A DNA stretch of 64,000 bases from Talinum fruticosum (taxonomy: Eukaryota > Streptophyta > Magnoliopsida > Caryophyllales > Talinaceae). Both the position numbers and the translations under genes were made by a program. The notes under the pieces are model-generated. The model made no database searches, was not told the origin of the DNA, and worked only from the letters and a program-made list of their open reading frames with translations. The DNA is taken from assembly GCA_021018815.1 (NCBI GenBank), contig JAITYX010000003.1, positions 10,382,501 through 10,446,500 of the forward strand, read 5' to 3'. Within the stretch, counting starts at the first letter, position 1; every line of letters starts with the position of its first letter. This document shows positions 22,746 to 34,480 of the stretch, one piece after another.

Positions 22746-24488
22746 GTGGTCCTTTTATGCGGAAGTAGACTCTTGAGAACCCAGATTTGAATAACTTTGG
22801 GTTTGGTCTGATTCTGAGTCTTTCTTTTAGAACTCTAAGTCTGTGTCTCTTTTATAAACAGGAGGAGAAGGTTTTCTCCTCTAAGCTGGTCCAGGCTCGG
22901 TCCTCCTTTCATTTTTATGAATGGGACCATGCTCAACCTTCCTGAACTTCATAATTTTGGAATGCTTTTGAAAAGCTCTGAGTAGGAATTGGATTCCTCT
23001 TCTTTGTTAAAACCATGTCCTTCTTTTCGAAGGAGACACCTTGAGACCCTAAGAGCATGTCAAGGTTTTTCTGACCTTGAGTAAATTTTAAAACAAGCTC
23101 TTGAGACTTATTGGGCTCTTGCTTTATATGCTCATTTTCACTTCGAGTAACTCGGACTCAGGCTCATTAGATTGAGCACTAGTCTTGAGTTCTCTTAGAG
23201 TAAGTCTCGGTTTTTCTAATTCATTTTTCAAAGAGATGCTCTCGAAGTAACGGACTCAAGTTTTTCTTTAAACTAAGAAGAATCGGAATTGGGCTTTTCT
23301 TCCAAAGTAAAAATATATTTAGCTAAATCAACTTTGGAAAACTTGAGGAAGTATTCAATTACCTCCCGAGGATTTGTTTCCTCACTATCCGAGTGACCTA
23401 AGTCCGACTCGATTCGGCTTCGAGTCCGAGAGTGCCATCGGACACTTTGAATCATCTCGAGTCCTCATCATCTTCGATGAGTCTTCATCACTCTAAGGGG
23501 CCATCATAGCCTTTTTCTTCTTTCTATCCCTCTTTCTCCCGGGATAGTCTTTGACTATGTGTGCCTTGCTACCACATTCAAAACAACCACGAGTTCTTAG
23601 TTAAAGATAACTTTGAAGGAGAAGAATGTTTACCTTTTCTATCCTTCTTGTCGTTCTTATAGAACTCTTCTCTTAGCTTCTTATCCCATCTCTTGTGCTT
23701 CATCATTCTTTTGAAGCCTCTAGTGATAAGTGCCATGGGATCCTCTTCTGAGTCGGATGAACTCATATTTGCTTCTTTGTTTTCCGAGGCCTTCGATACG
23801 ATGTTCTTTTTAGTGTCGACCTTTGCATCCTCCTCTTCCAGGTGGATCTCATGGGTGAGTAGCTTCCCAATGAGTTCGTCTCACTTTAGTAAGGACAGGT
23901 TCTGAGCCTCTTCGATGGCTGTCACCTTGGGACCCCATCTTCTCTTGGGTAGACTTCGAGTATCTTTCTGCACATTTCCTCATGGAAAATCTTTCTACCT
24001 AGAGATTTGAGGTTGTTAGTAATCTCGGTGCAGCGAATGAACATCTTAGTGATGTTCTCTTCGGGTCCATCTTGAACAACTCGTACTCGAGGAATATATT
24101 GGCTTATCCTCGCTTGTCGACTTAGCTTGTGCCTTCATAAGTGTTGACAAGCGTGTCCCACACTTCTTTGGGCGTGTCACGAGCTAACACTCGGTTGTAT
24201 TCTTACGAGCCGATGGCGCACATCGGAATGTTCATCGCCTTGAAGTTCTTTATGAACTTCTCTCGCTTCTTCGATGGTGTACTCGGACTTTGTTTTGGGC
24301 ACGAGTCTTATTTCTTCCATCTTCATTAGAATGTAGTTACCTACTTGTATGATGTTCCCGACATCTTCATCGTGTTCCAACAGGAAACATTCCATGAGAT
24401 TCTTTCGGTGCATGAAGTTAGATCCTTTAAACCTTGGTGGTCTCCTGGAAGATCTTCCTTCATTGAACTCTCCATTGTTCCGAGCCAT
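22746..24488 (-). pseudogene. gag: Sirevirus gag remnant, copy C
   Basis: The minus-strand ATG is at 24488 (MARNNGEFNEGRSS), 45 bases after the primer-binding site. The first 103 codons are open and include PPRFKGSNFMHRKNLMECFL, DVGNIIQVGNYILMKMEE and VPKTKSEYTIEEAREV, a UBN2-type capsid domain. Later frames keep EEDPMALITRGFKRMMKHKR (about 23740) and a zinc-knuckle start, CFECGSKAH (about 23560-23585). The tail includes HNFGMLLKSSE-like sequence near 22960. Multiple frameshifts. Confidence 0.85.
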
Positions 24489-24532
24489 TTGATCTTTAGA
24501 CCTTTGGATGGTTAGATACTTTCTAAAAGGCT

Positions 24533-24547
24533 AGGCTCGATACCAAT
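24533..24547 (-). other. Primer-binding site of copy C
   Basis: Minus strand reads ATTGGTATCGAGCC directly after the LTR end. It is one deletion away from the TGGTATCAGAGC initiator-Met tRNA complement. Confidence 0.8.
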
Positions 24548-26066
24548 TGAAGGTTTGCTCTTGGAGAGACTTAGTCACCCTAGAGGGGGTGAATAGGATG
24601 ATGAGGAAATTTGAACAAAGAATGGAAGATTAAAAACTAAATCGACTTTGAGATAGACTGAGTCTAGATTGGACTAAGAAAAGTGTTAACTCGAAATTAC
24701 GTAGAAACCCTCCCGGGGCGAGAAAACCACGGTCGAGTGCTAATCCAAGCACCAAGTCAAATCCACTGTTTTGAATCCACAAAATATAGTAGAAAGACTC
24801 AACTAGAATTGCTCCCTTAGACAATTCCTTACATGATTTTCCTAGACTTAGAAATTTCCTTATCCGATCTAGTACTTCCTAACCGAGGTAGCCTTTACCG
24901 TTAGGGACAAGCTGAGCTGAGTTAACCCTTAAAGCTCGTCAAGGGACCTTACTCGGAAAGTAAGAATAAGTGTTTGTGATCTGATTACAAGACCTTATAA
25001 CTCGGAAAGATGTTAAGTATAGAGTTGGAGTTGTAAGTGGAAGATTGAATGAGAATTATACAGAGAGAGATAATTTCAGCAATAGGTTCAGCAATCTTCT
25101 TGTCTTGTGAAGTGGCTTCTATTTATAGATGACAAGGAAGATTAGCCGTTGTGACTATCTTCCGATTTAGAAGTCCTTTGTGACCGTTGCAAATGCTTTT
25201 CCGAGTGACTCGGAAAAATGTCGGTTTAGGTGTAAGGCAACGAGCTCTTGACTTCTTTGGGTGTCCCAATCCACTGGTGATTTCGAAAGGTAGGGTGGAA
25301 ACCACCGTTGAGCTTAACTTCGAAGATTTTCAGTTTTGGAAATAGACAACCCCGACATAGTGGGTGGGCCTTGGTCGGATGTGGAAAAACCCTTGTGTGC
25401 TAGTGATTGGACATCTTGAAGCCGGTTACTTTTGTATTTCAAAAGTAGGATAACCTCGTTTGAATAACCTATAAAAGTAAATTAATTTGGTTCTCAAAGT
25501 ATAAAATACTTTGGTCTAAGATTAGACGCAAATAATAATTTTAATTAAGATAATTATGTGCATAATTATCTTAGTCTCGAAGGAGAGGAATTTTTGAGTC
25601 TAATATCCATTATACTCAAATTCCATCTGACTCGAGTCCGAAGTAAGTCAAGTTCGATGAAGAATGTCGAGTAGTAAAACTTGAACTTAGACAGGCATGG
25701 TTCAAACAAAACATGCTAACTTAAAGAGAGGAATTAACATTGTAATTCAATCGGACTTAGAACATGAAGTCGAAGCGAGTTTATGTACATTAGAGCAAAC
25801 GTTTGAACATGCGATATGTTCGAGTGTTATCCGAGTGACTCGAACCGTGTGTGAAATGATAAGAAAGAGTATGCTTTTTGAGTCAGTCGGAATCAAGTAA
25901 AGGCATATGCAATAGTTTCTATAACACTCGGAAAAGATTCTAAGACACTCATAAAAGTTTCTAAAGCACTTAGAATGACTTGTAATCAAAACATACAAGA
26001 GATGAACTCTATACCTGATTTCTTGATGGTACTTAGAATGACATTCATGCAAAGTCCGAGTCTTCA
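24548..26066 (-). repeat. 5' LTR of copy C
   Basis: 1,519 bp. On the minus strand it starts TGAAGACTCGGAC at 26066 and ends CAAACCTTCA at 24548. The TATA box CTATAAATAGAAG is at about 25117-25129. Its outer flank (26067) is Tat antisense-ORF sequence, so the copia block inserted there. Confidence 0.85.
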
Positions 26067-26512
26067 GCCCCTAATAAGGCACGTGTATGCGGGAGCACCC
26101 CAATTGAGTTCCTTTATCTTATCGATATCCACTAAGTTCACTAAATAGTGAACATGAACGTTAACGGCTTGGTCGGAAAAGAGGATTGTACTTAAAAAAG
26201 AGCAAGCACGATCCTGATTTGTTGTTGAGGAGAATGTTGAGGCCAAAAGATAACGTCCTCAATAGCCACAAGAAGGACGGTATATCGAAAATGATTATTA
26301 TGTAGAAATTTATCGACTATAGGGCCAAAGAGGTGACGGAGGTAGTCACGATTTTTGTACAAATTTCGGTCGTAGGTAAGAGGTTCTCCCGAAAATCCCA
26401 AGCTAAATAAAACGAGTAAAATCAAAAGGAATTATGGTGATCTCGCGAAAAGGAAGGTTAAACGTGTTAGTGGTATCCCAAAAGCGCTTCTAATGGCTCT
26501 AATGGGATCTCA
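26067..26512 (-). pseudogene. Tat antisense-ORF fragment (PMD-like)
   Basis: Minus-strand frames include VHVHYLVNLVDIDKIKELNW and GAPAYTCLIRG at the copia boundary. Upstream are PLTYDRNLYKNRDYLRHLFG and FWPQHSPQQQIRIVLAL. Nearly the same sequence occurs at 43090-43545, downstream of Tat pol. The NWGAPAYTCLIRG segment resembles the WGAAVLAYLYR-like motif of the plant mobile domain (PMD) family, which is reported in extra antisense ORFs of Tat elements. I hold that family call loosely. The fragment is cut at 26067 by LTR C and at about 26512 by Athila sequence. Confidence 0.5.
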
Positions 26513-27340
26513 AAAACACCTCTTGTATGCCTATATTGGCCTCCTGTACCATATCCTCGGAGATTGCTAGAGCTTAGGTTTTTGAAATTTATTGATATGT
26601 TGAAGAAGTCTACATCAATATGCCATTCTTGGAGGTTATCAAGGAGACACCCTCTTATCTTAAGTTTTCAAGGGAGATTGTCTCCAAGAAAACTAAGTTA
26701 GAGGATGTTTCAATAGTAAGCATGGGGGAGGTATGCATTGCGGTTCTACGAGCAAGTCACCTTTTAAGCTATAAGATCCATGAAGTTTTTCCATTCCTTG
26801 CTCAATCAAGGGAGTGCAGATTAATAGAGCCCTTGGTGATCTCGGAGCAAGTGTGACCATAATGCCACTTCCATTCTATAGGAAGCTTCAGCTAAGCAAT
26901 CTGGAACCCACCAATATCTCTATTCGACTTGCGGATCAATCTGTTCGGTGTCCCATGGGTATTTATGAGGACGACCTATTCAAGTACGGATGTTTGTCGT
27001 TCTCTGCGATTTCGTGGTGATGGATATGGATGAGAGCATCCGAGTCCCTATTATTTTAAGGAGACCATTTCCGCAACTACGGGAGCCGTGATTGATGTAC
27101 CTGCGGGGAAGATCTCCTTTCACATATGTGGTGAAAGTGTTGATTTCTTCCTCCCACCACCACCTGTGCCCTTGGCTGCTTGTCCTCAACCCCGCTATCA
27201 ATATGATATCCACACATAGGACAAGCCACGCACGCCCACCTACTTCACTAGAGAAGCCCACCAAAGGTGATATTTAGTTTGCTTAGAGTGCTGATTATGA
27301 AGAAGAAGTAGCGGATGCCATGTCACAACTCCACTTTTTA
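26513..27340 (+). pseudogene. gag-pol: Athila-type Ty3/gypsy gag end and protease remnant
   Basis: Frames read YPRRLLELRFLKFIDMLKK, then INMPFLEVIKETPSYLKFSR (about 26615-26675), KKTKLEDVS, and the retropepsin core ALGDLGASVTIMPLPFYRKL (about 26829-26890), followed by IRLADQSVRCPMGIYEDD. In Athila/Calypso-like elements this is the gag-protease junction, with catalytic D-L-G-A-S; the Asp is present. VVMDMDES and RVPIILRRPF (about 27010-27065) match the protease C-terminal side. RT and integrase of this element are not seen. Frameshifts and stops are frequent. Confidence 0.8.
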
Positions 27341-28690
27341 GTTTGTCCTCTTCCCCAATCCTCACTATCTACCGTTTGAGGTAAGGTTCAAGCTTAAGGA
27401 CCTTAACCAAGCGCTTCTGGGAGGCAACCCAAGCATTTTATTACTTTCTAATAACAAAAATCCCTCCGTCCCACCCTTATTACAATTTCCCGTTGTTTGT
27501 CGAATTTCTTCCCTTTCCTCTCTTTTCTTGCCCTTTTTCATTAAGGACAATGAAAGAGTTAAGCATGGGGGAGTAGCTTACAACTTTTAGATGAAGTTTT
27601 AAGGATGGTAGAGATGGATTTGCATTCACTTAGGTTGCATTCATGTAGTTTCTCGGGATTACTTTTTCATTTTTTTACCATTTCGTTTATCATATAGTCC
27701 TAAGCATATACGTTAGAATCTTTGCATTACTTACATTTTTGTTCTTCTTTTTTATCTTGGCTCATTTGAGGAACTATGGAGGAGTGAAATTCATAAACTT
27801 TTGAGGTAAACAAGCTCCATCGCTTCTTTCATTTTCTTCTATGTGAGGTATCTTTATTAGTTAGCTTTTATTGCTTTAAAAAAGGTATAAAAAAGTATAA
27901 AAAAAATTAGGAAGTCCCAAAACAGTTTTGAAAATCCCTCTTGTGATCAAGATGTGAAATGTGATAGTTGATCTAGGGTCGTGATTGTGCATGATTTGAT
28001 TGCCCATTCTTGATGGAAACTTTTTATGGAAATAAGCTTGCGAATGAATTTGATTGTGATATCTTGAGTTGCTTGCCGGTTGTCTTTGAGAACTTCTTGC
28101 ATAATTGGTCAAACTTGAGTAAGTGGTAAATCTTTTGAACTAGTTATTGACTTGTGGTGTATAAGCCCGTGAGACTTTCAGCCTTATAGACTAATTCATT
28201 ACTTTTTAGTCTCTTGTTTCATTCTTTGTGTGACTCTTCCATGATGCATACCTCTAGAACTTGCTTTGTTTCTCTTTGAGACCACACTTGGCATGTGTAT
28301 TGTGTAATATGATAAAGGCATTCATTTGTTTTCGAGCTACATGAGCCAAAAAGCCATCCCATTCATTTGTACCGTTTTGCTACCCCTTTGAGCCTTAACC
28401 TATTTCTTGGTACACACGCATCTGCTTTACCTATGGCCTACATACATTTCCTATGCCAAAGCCGGGTCTAGTGGAGCAATACTTATTGGGTAGTTTTGGG
28501 TTGAATGATGGAGTGTTGCATTTAGTTTGTAGTTTGAATTGGGGACGCGTGTTGAAAAAAAAAAAGTCCCTCTTTTAGAATCTTTTGGAACTAAGTAGTG
28601 TTTATGATTCCCATGCCAATTGTATCCATTCCTAAAAATGGGTAAGATGTTGGTCCGATTCATGATGAGGAGTGCGGACCGCATATGAAT
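27341..28690 (+). other. Athila-type long non-coding region
   Basis: Sequence typical of the long untranslated part of plant Athila elements. It contains CGCTTCTGGGAGGCAACCCA (about 27411-27430), AGCATGGGGGAGTAG (about 27562) and GAGCCTTAACCTATTTCTTG (about 28391), all recurrent signatures of that family. A purine run AAAAAAAAAAAG lies near 28555. I see no coding frame of note. It ends at about 28690, where Tat integrase begins with no visible LTR boundary. Confidence 0.6.
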
Positions 28691-29378
28691 GGTAAGATGT
28701 TAGTCTAGAAGGTTCGGAGACTCGGCTATTATTGGTCAAACATGGCGGCAGATCGCCATTATTGTGCTAGTAGCAATTGGCTACTTCACAAAATGGGTAG
28801 AGGCGGCCTCTTATGCAACCTTGACATCGAAACAGGTAGCCAAGTTTATTACCTAGAACATCATCTATCATTATGGGTTGCCCCACGACTTAATTAGTTA
28901 CCATGGTAGTCATTTTAAGAAAGAGGTAGCGAGACTTGGTGGATAAGTACAAGATCCGACATCATAAATCTTCCCCTATTACCCTCGGACCAACGGAGCG
29001 GTTAAAGCAACTAATAAAAACATTCGTAAAATAGTGGAAAAGATACCAATTACTTATAAGGATTGGCGTGATAAGTTGCCTTTTGCTTTTTGGGTTATTG
29101 AACTTCTATCGGAACCTCTATAGGAGCAGCGCCTTACTCCCTAGTTTATGGCATGGAAGCAGTCCTTCCAATAGAGATTGAATTCCCTCTTTAAGGATAG
29201 TTACTGAAAATCGAATTCTAGAAGCGAGAATGGGCTAAAGCACGCTATGAAGAGTTAGTGATGTTGGATGAGAGGCGCCCAACGCCTTGCATAATGTCCA
29301 TATATACTAGGTGCATATATCTAGGGCGTTTAATAAGAAGGTTAGGCCTAAAAATTTACAAGTTGGAGATTTGGTCCT
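28691..29378 (+). pseudogene. pol: Tat integrase remnant, part 1
   Basis: Ty3/gypsy integrase. It reads GYFTKWVEAASYATLTSKQV (about 28780-28840), NIIYHYGLPHDLISYHGSHF, YPRTNGAVKATNKNIRKIVE (about 28981-29040), ITYKDWRDKLPFAFW, GAAPYSLVYGMEAVLPIEIE (about 29127-29185) and EWAKARYEELVMLDERR. These match Tat/Ogre integrases. The second catalytic Asp (SDRG/SDNG in relatives) is Tyr in SYHG, and the Glu of VEATNKN is Lys, so the active site is destroyed. The zinc-binding CHKCQ segment is deleted near 28745. The frame runs to GDLVL at 29378, where element E is inserted. Confidence 0.85.
29374..29378 (+). repeat. Target-site duplication of element E, left copy
   Basis: GTCCT precedes TGAAGG of the LTR. 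The right copy is GTTCT at 39697-39701, one transition apart. Confidence 0.8.
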
Positions 29379-30848
29379 TGAAGGTTTACTCTTGGAGAGT
29401 CTTAGTGGTGAATAGGGTGATGAAGAAATTTGAACAAACTTGGAAGATTAAAGCTTGAAAAGAATAATCAAGATAACCTAAGTCTAGATTGGACTTCGAA
29501 AAGTGCGAACTCGGATTTACGTGGAAACCCTCCCGGGGCGAAAAGCTGCGGCCGGTGCTAATCCAAGCACCAAGTCAAATCCACTATTTTGAACCCACAT
29601 AATACAGACAGATCGACTCAACCAGAATTGCTCCTCGAAACAATTCCTTACGGAATTTTCCTTGACTCGAAGTTCCCTTATCCGATCTACTACTTTCTAA
29701 CCGATGTAGCCTTTACAGCTAGGGACAAGCGAGCCGAGTTAACCCTTATAGCTCAGTCAAGGGACCTTTCTCAAAAAGTAAGAAAGAGTATGTGATTGAT
29801 TACAAGACTTTACAACGCAGAAAGTAAGAATTACAAGTCGGGAGTTGTAAATAGAAGATTGGGTATGGATACAAAGACTTTGGCTTAAGTAATGTGTATT
29901 GACAATAATTCTAGCAAGTCTCAACAATCTTCAAGCCTTGAGAGTTGGCTTCTATTTATAGATGACCAAGCAGATTAGCCATTGTGACTATGTTCTGAAT
30001 AGAAGTCCTTTATGACCGTTGTAACGGTTCTTCCGAGTCACTCGGAAAAGATATGTTGAGATGTGAGCATTGTGCAATGGCTCTTAACTCCTAAAGATGC
30101 TCTAATCAGCTGGTGGTGTCCGAAAAGTAAGGTGAAAACCACCGTTGAGCTTAGCGTTGAAGATTTCTAGTTTTGGAAACAGACAACCACGACACGACGT
30201 CTAAGCCTTGTTCAAAAGTAGAAAAGTCTTGTCTGCTTGGTTATTGACGACTTGAAGCCGGTTACTTTTGTAATTCAAAAATAGGAAAACCTCGTTTAGA
30301 TAACCTACAAAAGTAAAAAATTTTGGTTCTCAAAGTATAAAATATTTTGGTCCAAGATTAGGCACAAATAATAATTTAATTAACATAATTATCTAAGGCC
30401 TAGAGGACTGGAATTTTCCGAGTCTAACAATCATTACAGTCGGAATCCATCGAGTCGGTGTTAGGAAAGAGCAAGTTATAAAGAAAATATTAGAGTATAA
30501 GTACCTGATCTAGACAAATAATTCTCGGACAAACATGTCGACATAGAAAGATGAATTAACACTTGTAATTCACTTTACCTCAGAATATGAAGTCAAAACT
30601 TATATTAAAAGTGTTAGAGAGATTGTTTGAATCATGCAGTAAAATTAAGTAGTGTCCGAGTGACTCGAAACATCAGTGTGAGTGATGAACAAGAATGTTT
30701 TTTCGAGTCGGTCATAATCGAATTAAAACATATGCAATACTTTCTATATTACTCAGAATGACTTATAATCAAAACCTAGGAAGGATGAGGTTTGTACCTG
30801 AGTCCTTGATAGTACTCGGAATGATATAAGTTCGAGTCTAAGTCTTCA
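29379..30848 (-). repeat. 3' LTR of element E
   Basis: 1,470 bp. On the minus strand it starts TGAAGACTTAGAC at 30848 next to the polypurine tract, and ends GTAAACCTTCA at 29379. The TATA box CTATAAATAGAAG is at about 29950-29962. Confidence 0.9.
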
Positions 30849-30861
30849 ATCTCCCCTTTTT
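30849..30861 (-). other. Polypurine tract of element E
   Basis: Minus strand AAAAAGGGGAGAT directly 5' of the LTR start. A second purine run, AAGGCAAGGGGAGAG, is about 400 bp upstream (about 31258-31272), as in copies A and B. Confidence 0.85.
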
Positions 30862-31499
30862 ACGAAACGCATTCCATACTTAGATAGAAACTTTGTTAGT
30901 GAAATAACCAAGAGTTTTCATTCTTACTCATTTGGCAAAGAATATATCACAGACTTAGAATAAAATATTGTAGAAAAATAGAATAATAAATGACGTGATT
31001 CGGACTTAGAACATTACTGCGAGATAGCTCATTTGATGAAAGATAGTGAGCGAGTTATATCATAGCAAAATAGAGAAATGAGCTGATATATTAGAAGCAA
31101 AACAAAATAACATTTAAACTCGAAAGAACTTATACTCAAAAATCAACATGCTCAAAATCCGAAACTTCATTCATATATATACATAAATACAGAAAATACA
31201 TACAAAAGAGAGGGTGAGAAAAACTCCTCCTAAACAAGACTACAAATTTTCTAAGTACTCTCCCCTTGCCTTTCAGCAAAAAAAAAATCAAAATGGGGAA
31301 GAATGTATCAAGTCGATACAATTTGTTTGTCCGGACAAAAAAATAAAAATAATGAAAATAAAAACAAGAAAAAAAAATGAAGATGGTGGAGTGGGAGCGA
31401 TCCGAGTAAAGGCGGATGAGCGTGCTGTGCGCTGCGTTAATACACTTATGAAGACGTTAAAGATCTTGGCGATGGCAGCACTTGGGATCTCCGGAATAG

Positions 31500-32480
31500 G
31501 CTCGGCTCTAAGTGGCTGACCCAAAACAAGGTCATCTAGAGGCTCATCCTCTTGGAATGTTGCGAAGGAGGTGCTTCCTCGGGCTTGACTGATTGCTGAC
31601 TGTCCAACATCGGCGAGGTCTTCGACTCACTCGGACTGTTGTTTGAGCTTATCGGTTCCGGTTGAGGAGCGGGAGCACCTCGTCCCTCGGCTTCGTCGTA
31701 CTTTTCTCCTTCTTCCTCTTTCTCTTCTTATTTCTTTTTGTCCTCCTTCTCCTCGGAAGGAGCTGCTTCAGCCATAGCTTCCTCTTCTTCTTCAGTGCCT
31801 CTCCGGATGGAGACTTGGCGGGCTCGAGGACTCCTCGGACGTGTCCGAGCTAAATGGGTCCTGAGCGGCTTTGGATTGCCTCTCTCGGAGGAGCTTGATC
31901 ATCTCCTATTGCTCTTTTAATAAATTTTTCATTTTGAGAAGCACATCTTGTTGCTCTCGAATTTGAGATTGGGCCGGTTTTTGGTTAATGGACATGTTAC
32001 GAAGAATAAGTTTGAAGGGGATCCTCCTTGGTTAATGGACATGCTCCTTAAAAGTTTTTGCGTGACTTAGGGACTTTCTTGGCATACTTTTCAAAGAACT
32101 TATCAGCAACCTCATTGAAGGGGATGGGGTTGCTTGTTGAGGAAGAGAGATGAAACATTGAATAGACGATGGAGGAGAGAGAGGTTCATACGAACAACCA
32201 GTATTGCAAACTCTAGAGGTGATGATCCCCTTAGAGCTGGAAAGGTTTGAGTGGAACTCACCAACGAGTTACTGGGTATATGAATTCGCTGAAATAGAGT
32301 GGTCTTGATGTGTTTCAACCACAAGAAAGTTATGGTTGGGAAGAATTTGTCATCCAACGTGAGATGTTGGGTGACAAGGATTTTCGAGGGGTTAGAATGG
32401 CCCTCTTGGCTTTTTGTTCTAGGTTACTTGGTGGTAGAACCTAGAAAGTCCGGATCCTCGTTTAGGTATGTTTGAGAAGC
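31500..32480 (-). pseudogene. Sirevirus third (post-pol) ORF, copy E
   Basis: Minus-strand ORF region between pol and the 3' LTR. The N-terminal part is open from 32357 (MDDKFFPTITFLWLKHIKTT and HIPSNSLVSSTQTF to about 32112). The frame also extends upstream (ILVTQHLTLDDKFF), so the Met is not certainly the start. Further on lie the coiled-coil block KPAQSQIREQQDVLLKMKN (about 31930-31985) and a Lys/Glu-rich acidic region near 31740. Stops separate the parts. A TATA box and CT-rich leader lie upstream. Protein function is unknown; the position is that of Sirevirus extra ORFs. Confidence 0.6.
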
Positions 32481-32499
32481 TTTAAGAAGAAGGTGAGTT

Positions 32500-33050
32500 A
32501 GCTCGAAGAAAAGAGAGAGAGAGAGAGTAGTGAGAGAGCGCTTGAGAGAGCTGAAATTGCTTGAGAGCTAAGATTGCGAGAGTGTAGGTTATCGAGAGAG
32601 TAAAGTAGCAAAATGAAGGAGAATAGATGTTATTTATAGCGAAAGGAATGTCCTTCATTATCCGTTTTGACCTAACTCTCCAACGGTCGCCTCGAGCCGG
32701 TGTGTACTGTTCTGCTCTCCAACGGTTCGAATTCCGGTGTCTATCTCCCAACGGCTAGTTCACTTATCGATATGAGAGAGAGAGAGAGAGAAAGAGAGAT
32801 TTTAAAAGAAATTTCTGAAATTCTCCACTATATAGAGATGATTTCGAAGTTTGAAGTCCAATTTTCTCAAAAACTAAGTCCGACTCGAGTAAAGTTTACG
32901 AGTGACTCGGAAAGCACACACAGATAATAACTCCTAGCTCGGTATCACTGGGTCAACTAAACTAATTGTTATTAAAACATAGAGAAGAAACATGTAACAC
33001 ATAATCATGCAAGATAATTTCACTTAGAAAAACACATAATCATGCATTTA
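32500..33050 (-). other. Post-pol non-coding region of element E
   Basis: Lies between the RNase H end and the third ORF. It contains GA/CT dinucleotide runs (32510-32527 and 32773-32800) and matches 19173-19640 of copy C. The ACTAGTTGACCC-like and CAACGG motifs are shared. No coding frame. Confidence 0.65.
32631..32640 (-). promoter_or_regulatory. TATA-like box upstream of the third ORF
   Basis: Minus strand GCTATAAATA at 32640-32631, within post-pol non-coding sequence of element E. It is followed by a CT-rich, leader-like stretch (32530-32500) and then the third ORF (from about 32480 or 32357). The layout resembles a plant core promoter. Position and composition only; there is no transcript evidence. 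Confidence 0.4.
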
Positions 33051-34480
33051 TCATGCCAAGCTCATTCCTAATAAAGCAAAATTGATGTTCACTAAGTGGC
33101 TTAGTAAAGATATGAGCTAGTTGAAGTTTTATAGGAATTAATTCAAGTTCAATGTAACTTTTCTCAGAATTGTCTCTCAGAAAATGATACCGACCTTAAT
33201 ATGCTTTGTCTTTGAGTGCTAAAGCTGGATTCTTAGTGATGCTGATTGCACTCGATTGTCACACTTGATTGGAATTGATTTGAATGAAAGTCCAAGGTCT
33301 TTCAAGTGTTGCTTTATCCATAGAAGCTAAGCACAAATGCTCCAGCTGCAATGTACTCGGCTTCAGCGAGTTGATAGAGCAACCGAGTTACGCTTTTATG
33401 AGTGCCAAAATATAAGGGACCGACCCGAAGCGGCATACTCCTAAGGTGCTCTTTCTATCAACCTTGTATCCAACATAGTCGGTGTCCGAGTATCCAGGTG
33501 AGTGTCGGTCTTGAGTCTCTTGAAAACCATAGACTTAGATTCCGAGTCCCTGCAAGATATCTAGAAATTCTCTTCACCGCAGTGAGATGTGATTCTTTTG
33601 GATTAGCTTGGAATCTTGCACACGAGACATACACTAAACATTATGTCCGGCCTACTTGGATGTGAGATATAGCAGAGATCCAATCATACCTTAATAGAGT
33701 TTCGATCTACTTGCTTTGTCTTTTTGTTTGAGTCCAGTTTTATGTTGCTACTCATTGGTGTTCGTTGCATGTTTTGCATCTAGAAGCTTGTACTTCTTCA
33801 GCAACTCCTTGGTATATTTAGATTGATGGACATAGATGCCATCTTTTCCTAGTTTGATTTGTAGACCAAGGAAGAAATTAAGCTCTCCCATCATACTCAT
33901 TTGGAATTCCTGTCTCATTAACTCGGAAAAATCTCGACAAAGATTTTCATTAGTAGCTCCAAAAATTATATCATCAATATAAATTTGAACAATAAGAAAG
34001 TATTTCCCCTTGGTTTTTATGAAAAGAGTTTTGTCAATCTAACCTCTTTTGAAATCATTTTCAACCACGAAACTGCTCGAGTCTTTCATACCAAGTCGTG
34101 GGAGCTTGTTTAAGACCATAAAGAGCTTTTTGCATTTTGAAAACATGATTTGGAAACTATGAGTTTTCAAATCGAGGGGTTGCTCAACATAGACTTCATA
34201 TGGAATGAAACCATTCAGAAAAGCACATTTGACATCCATTTGATATAATTTAATATTCATGCTTGATGCAAATGCCAATAGGATTCCAATTGCTTCAATC
34301 CTAGCAACTGGTGCAAAGGTTTCCCCACAATCGATCCCTTCTTCTTGATTGTAACCTTGAGCTACAAATCTAGCCTTATTTCGACCACCAACCCATACTC
34401 GTCCATTTTTTTTTAAAACCCATATGGTTCCTATGATTGGGTGGTCAAAAGGTCGTTTGGTCGAGTCCGGACTTGGTTTC
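33051..34480 (-). pseudogene. pol: Copia RT-RNase H remnant, copy E
   Basis: RT begins near 34480 and includes MDVKCAFLNGFIPYEVYVEQ (about 34180-34240), the copia RT core with its catalytic-region Asp, and a YIDD catalytic box at about 33970-33981. [10 protein letters not shown] follows [14 protein letters not shown] sequence. RNase H covers about 33300-33700, and the C-terminus IFTKPLSEHQF and RNELGM is near 33060-33115. Frames are broken repeatedly. More diverged than copy C but collinear with it. Confidence 0.85.

Larger units (their letters stand above)
17832..26066 (-). mobile_element. Sirevirus copy C with chimeric 3' end (fragment D)
   Basis: Minus-strand copia. Read 5' to 3' on that strand: LTR (26066-24548), primer-binding site, gag, protease, integrase, RT, RNase H, then about 460 bp of post-pol sequence. 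At about 19172 this switches to gag end-protease-integrase of another minus-strand copy (D), which runs to 17832 and abuts the plus-strand LTR of copy B. Third ORF, polypurine tract and 3' LTR are missing. C keeps the most complete pol of the left block. Confidence 0.75.
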
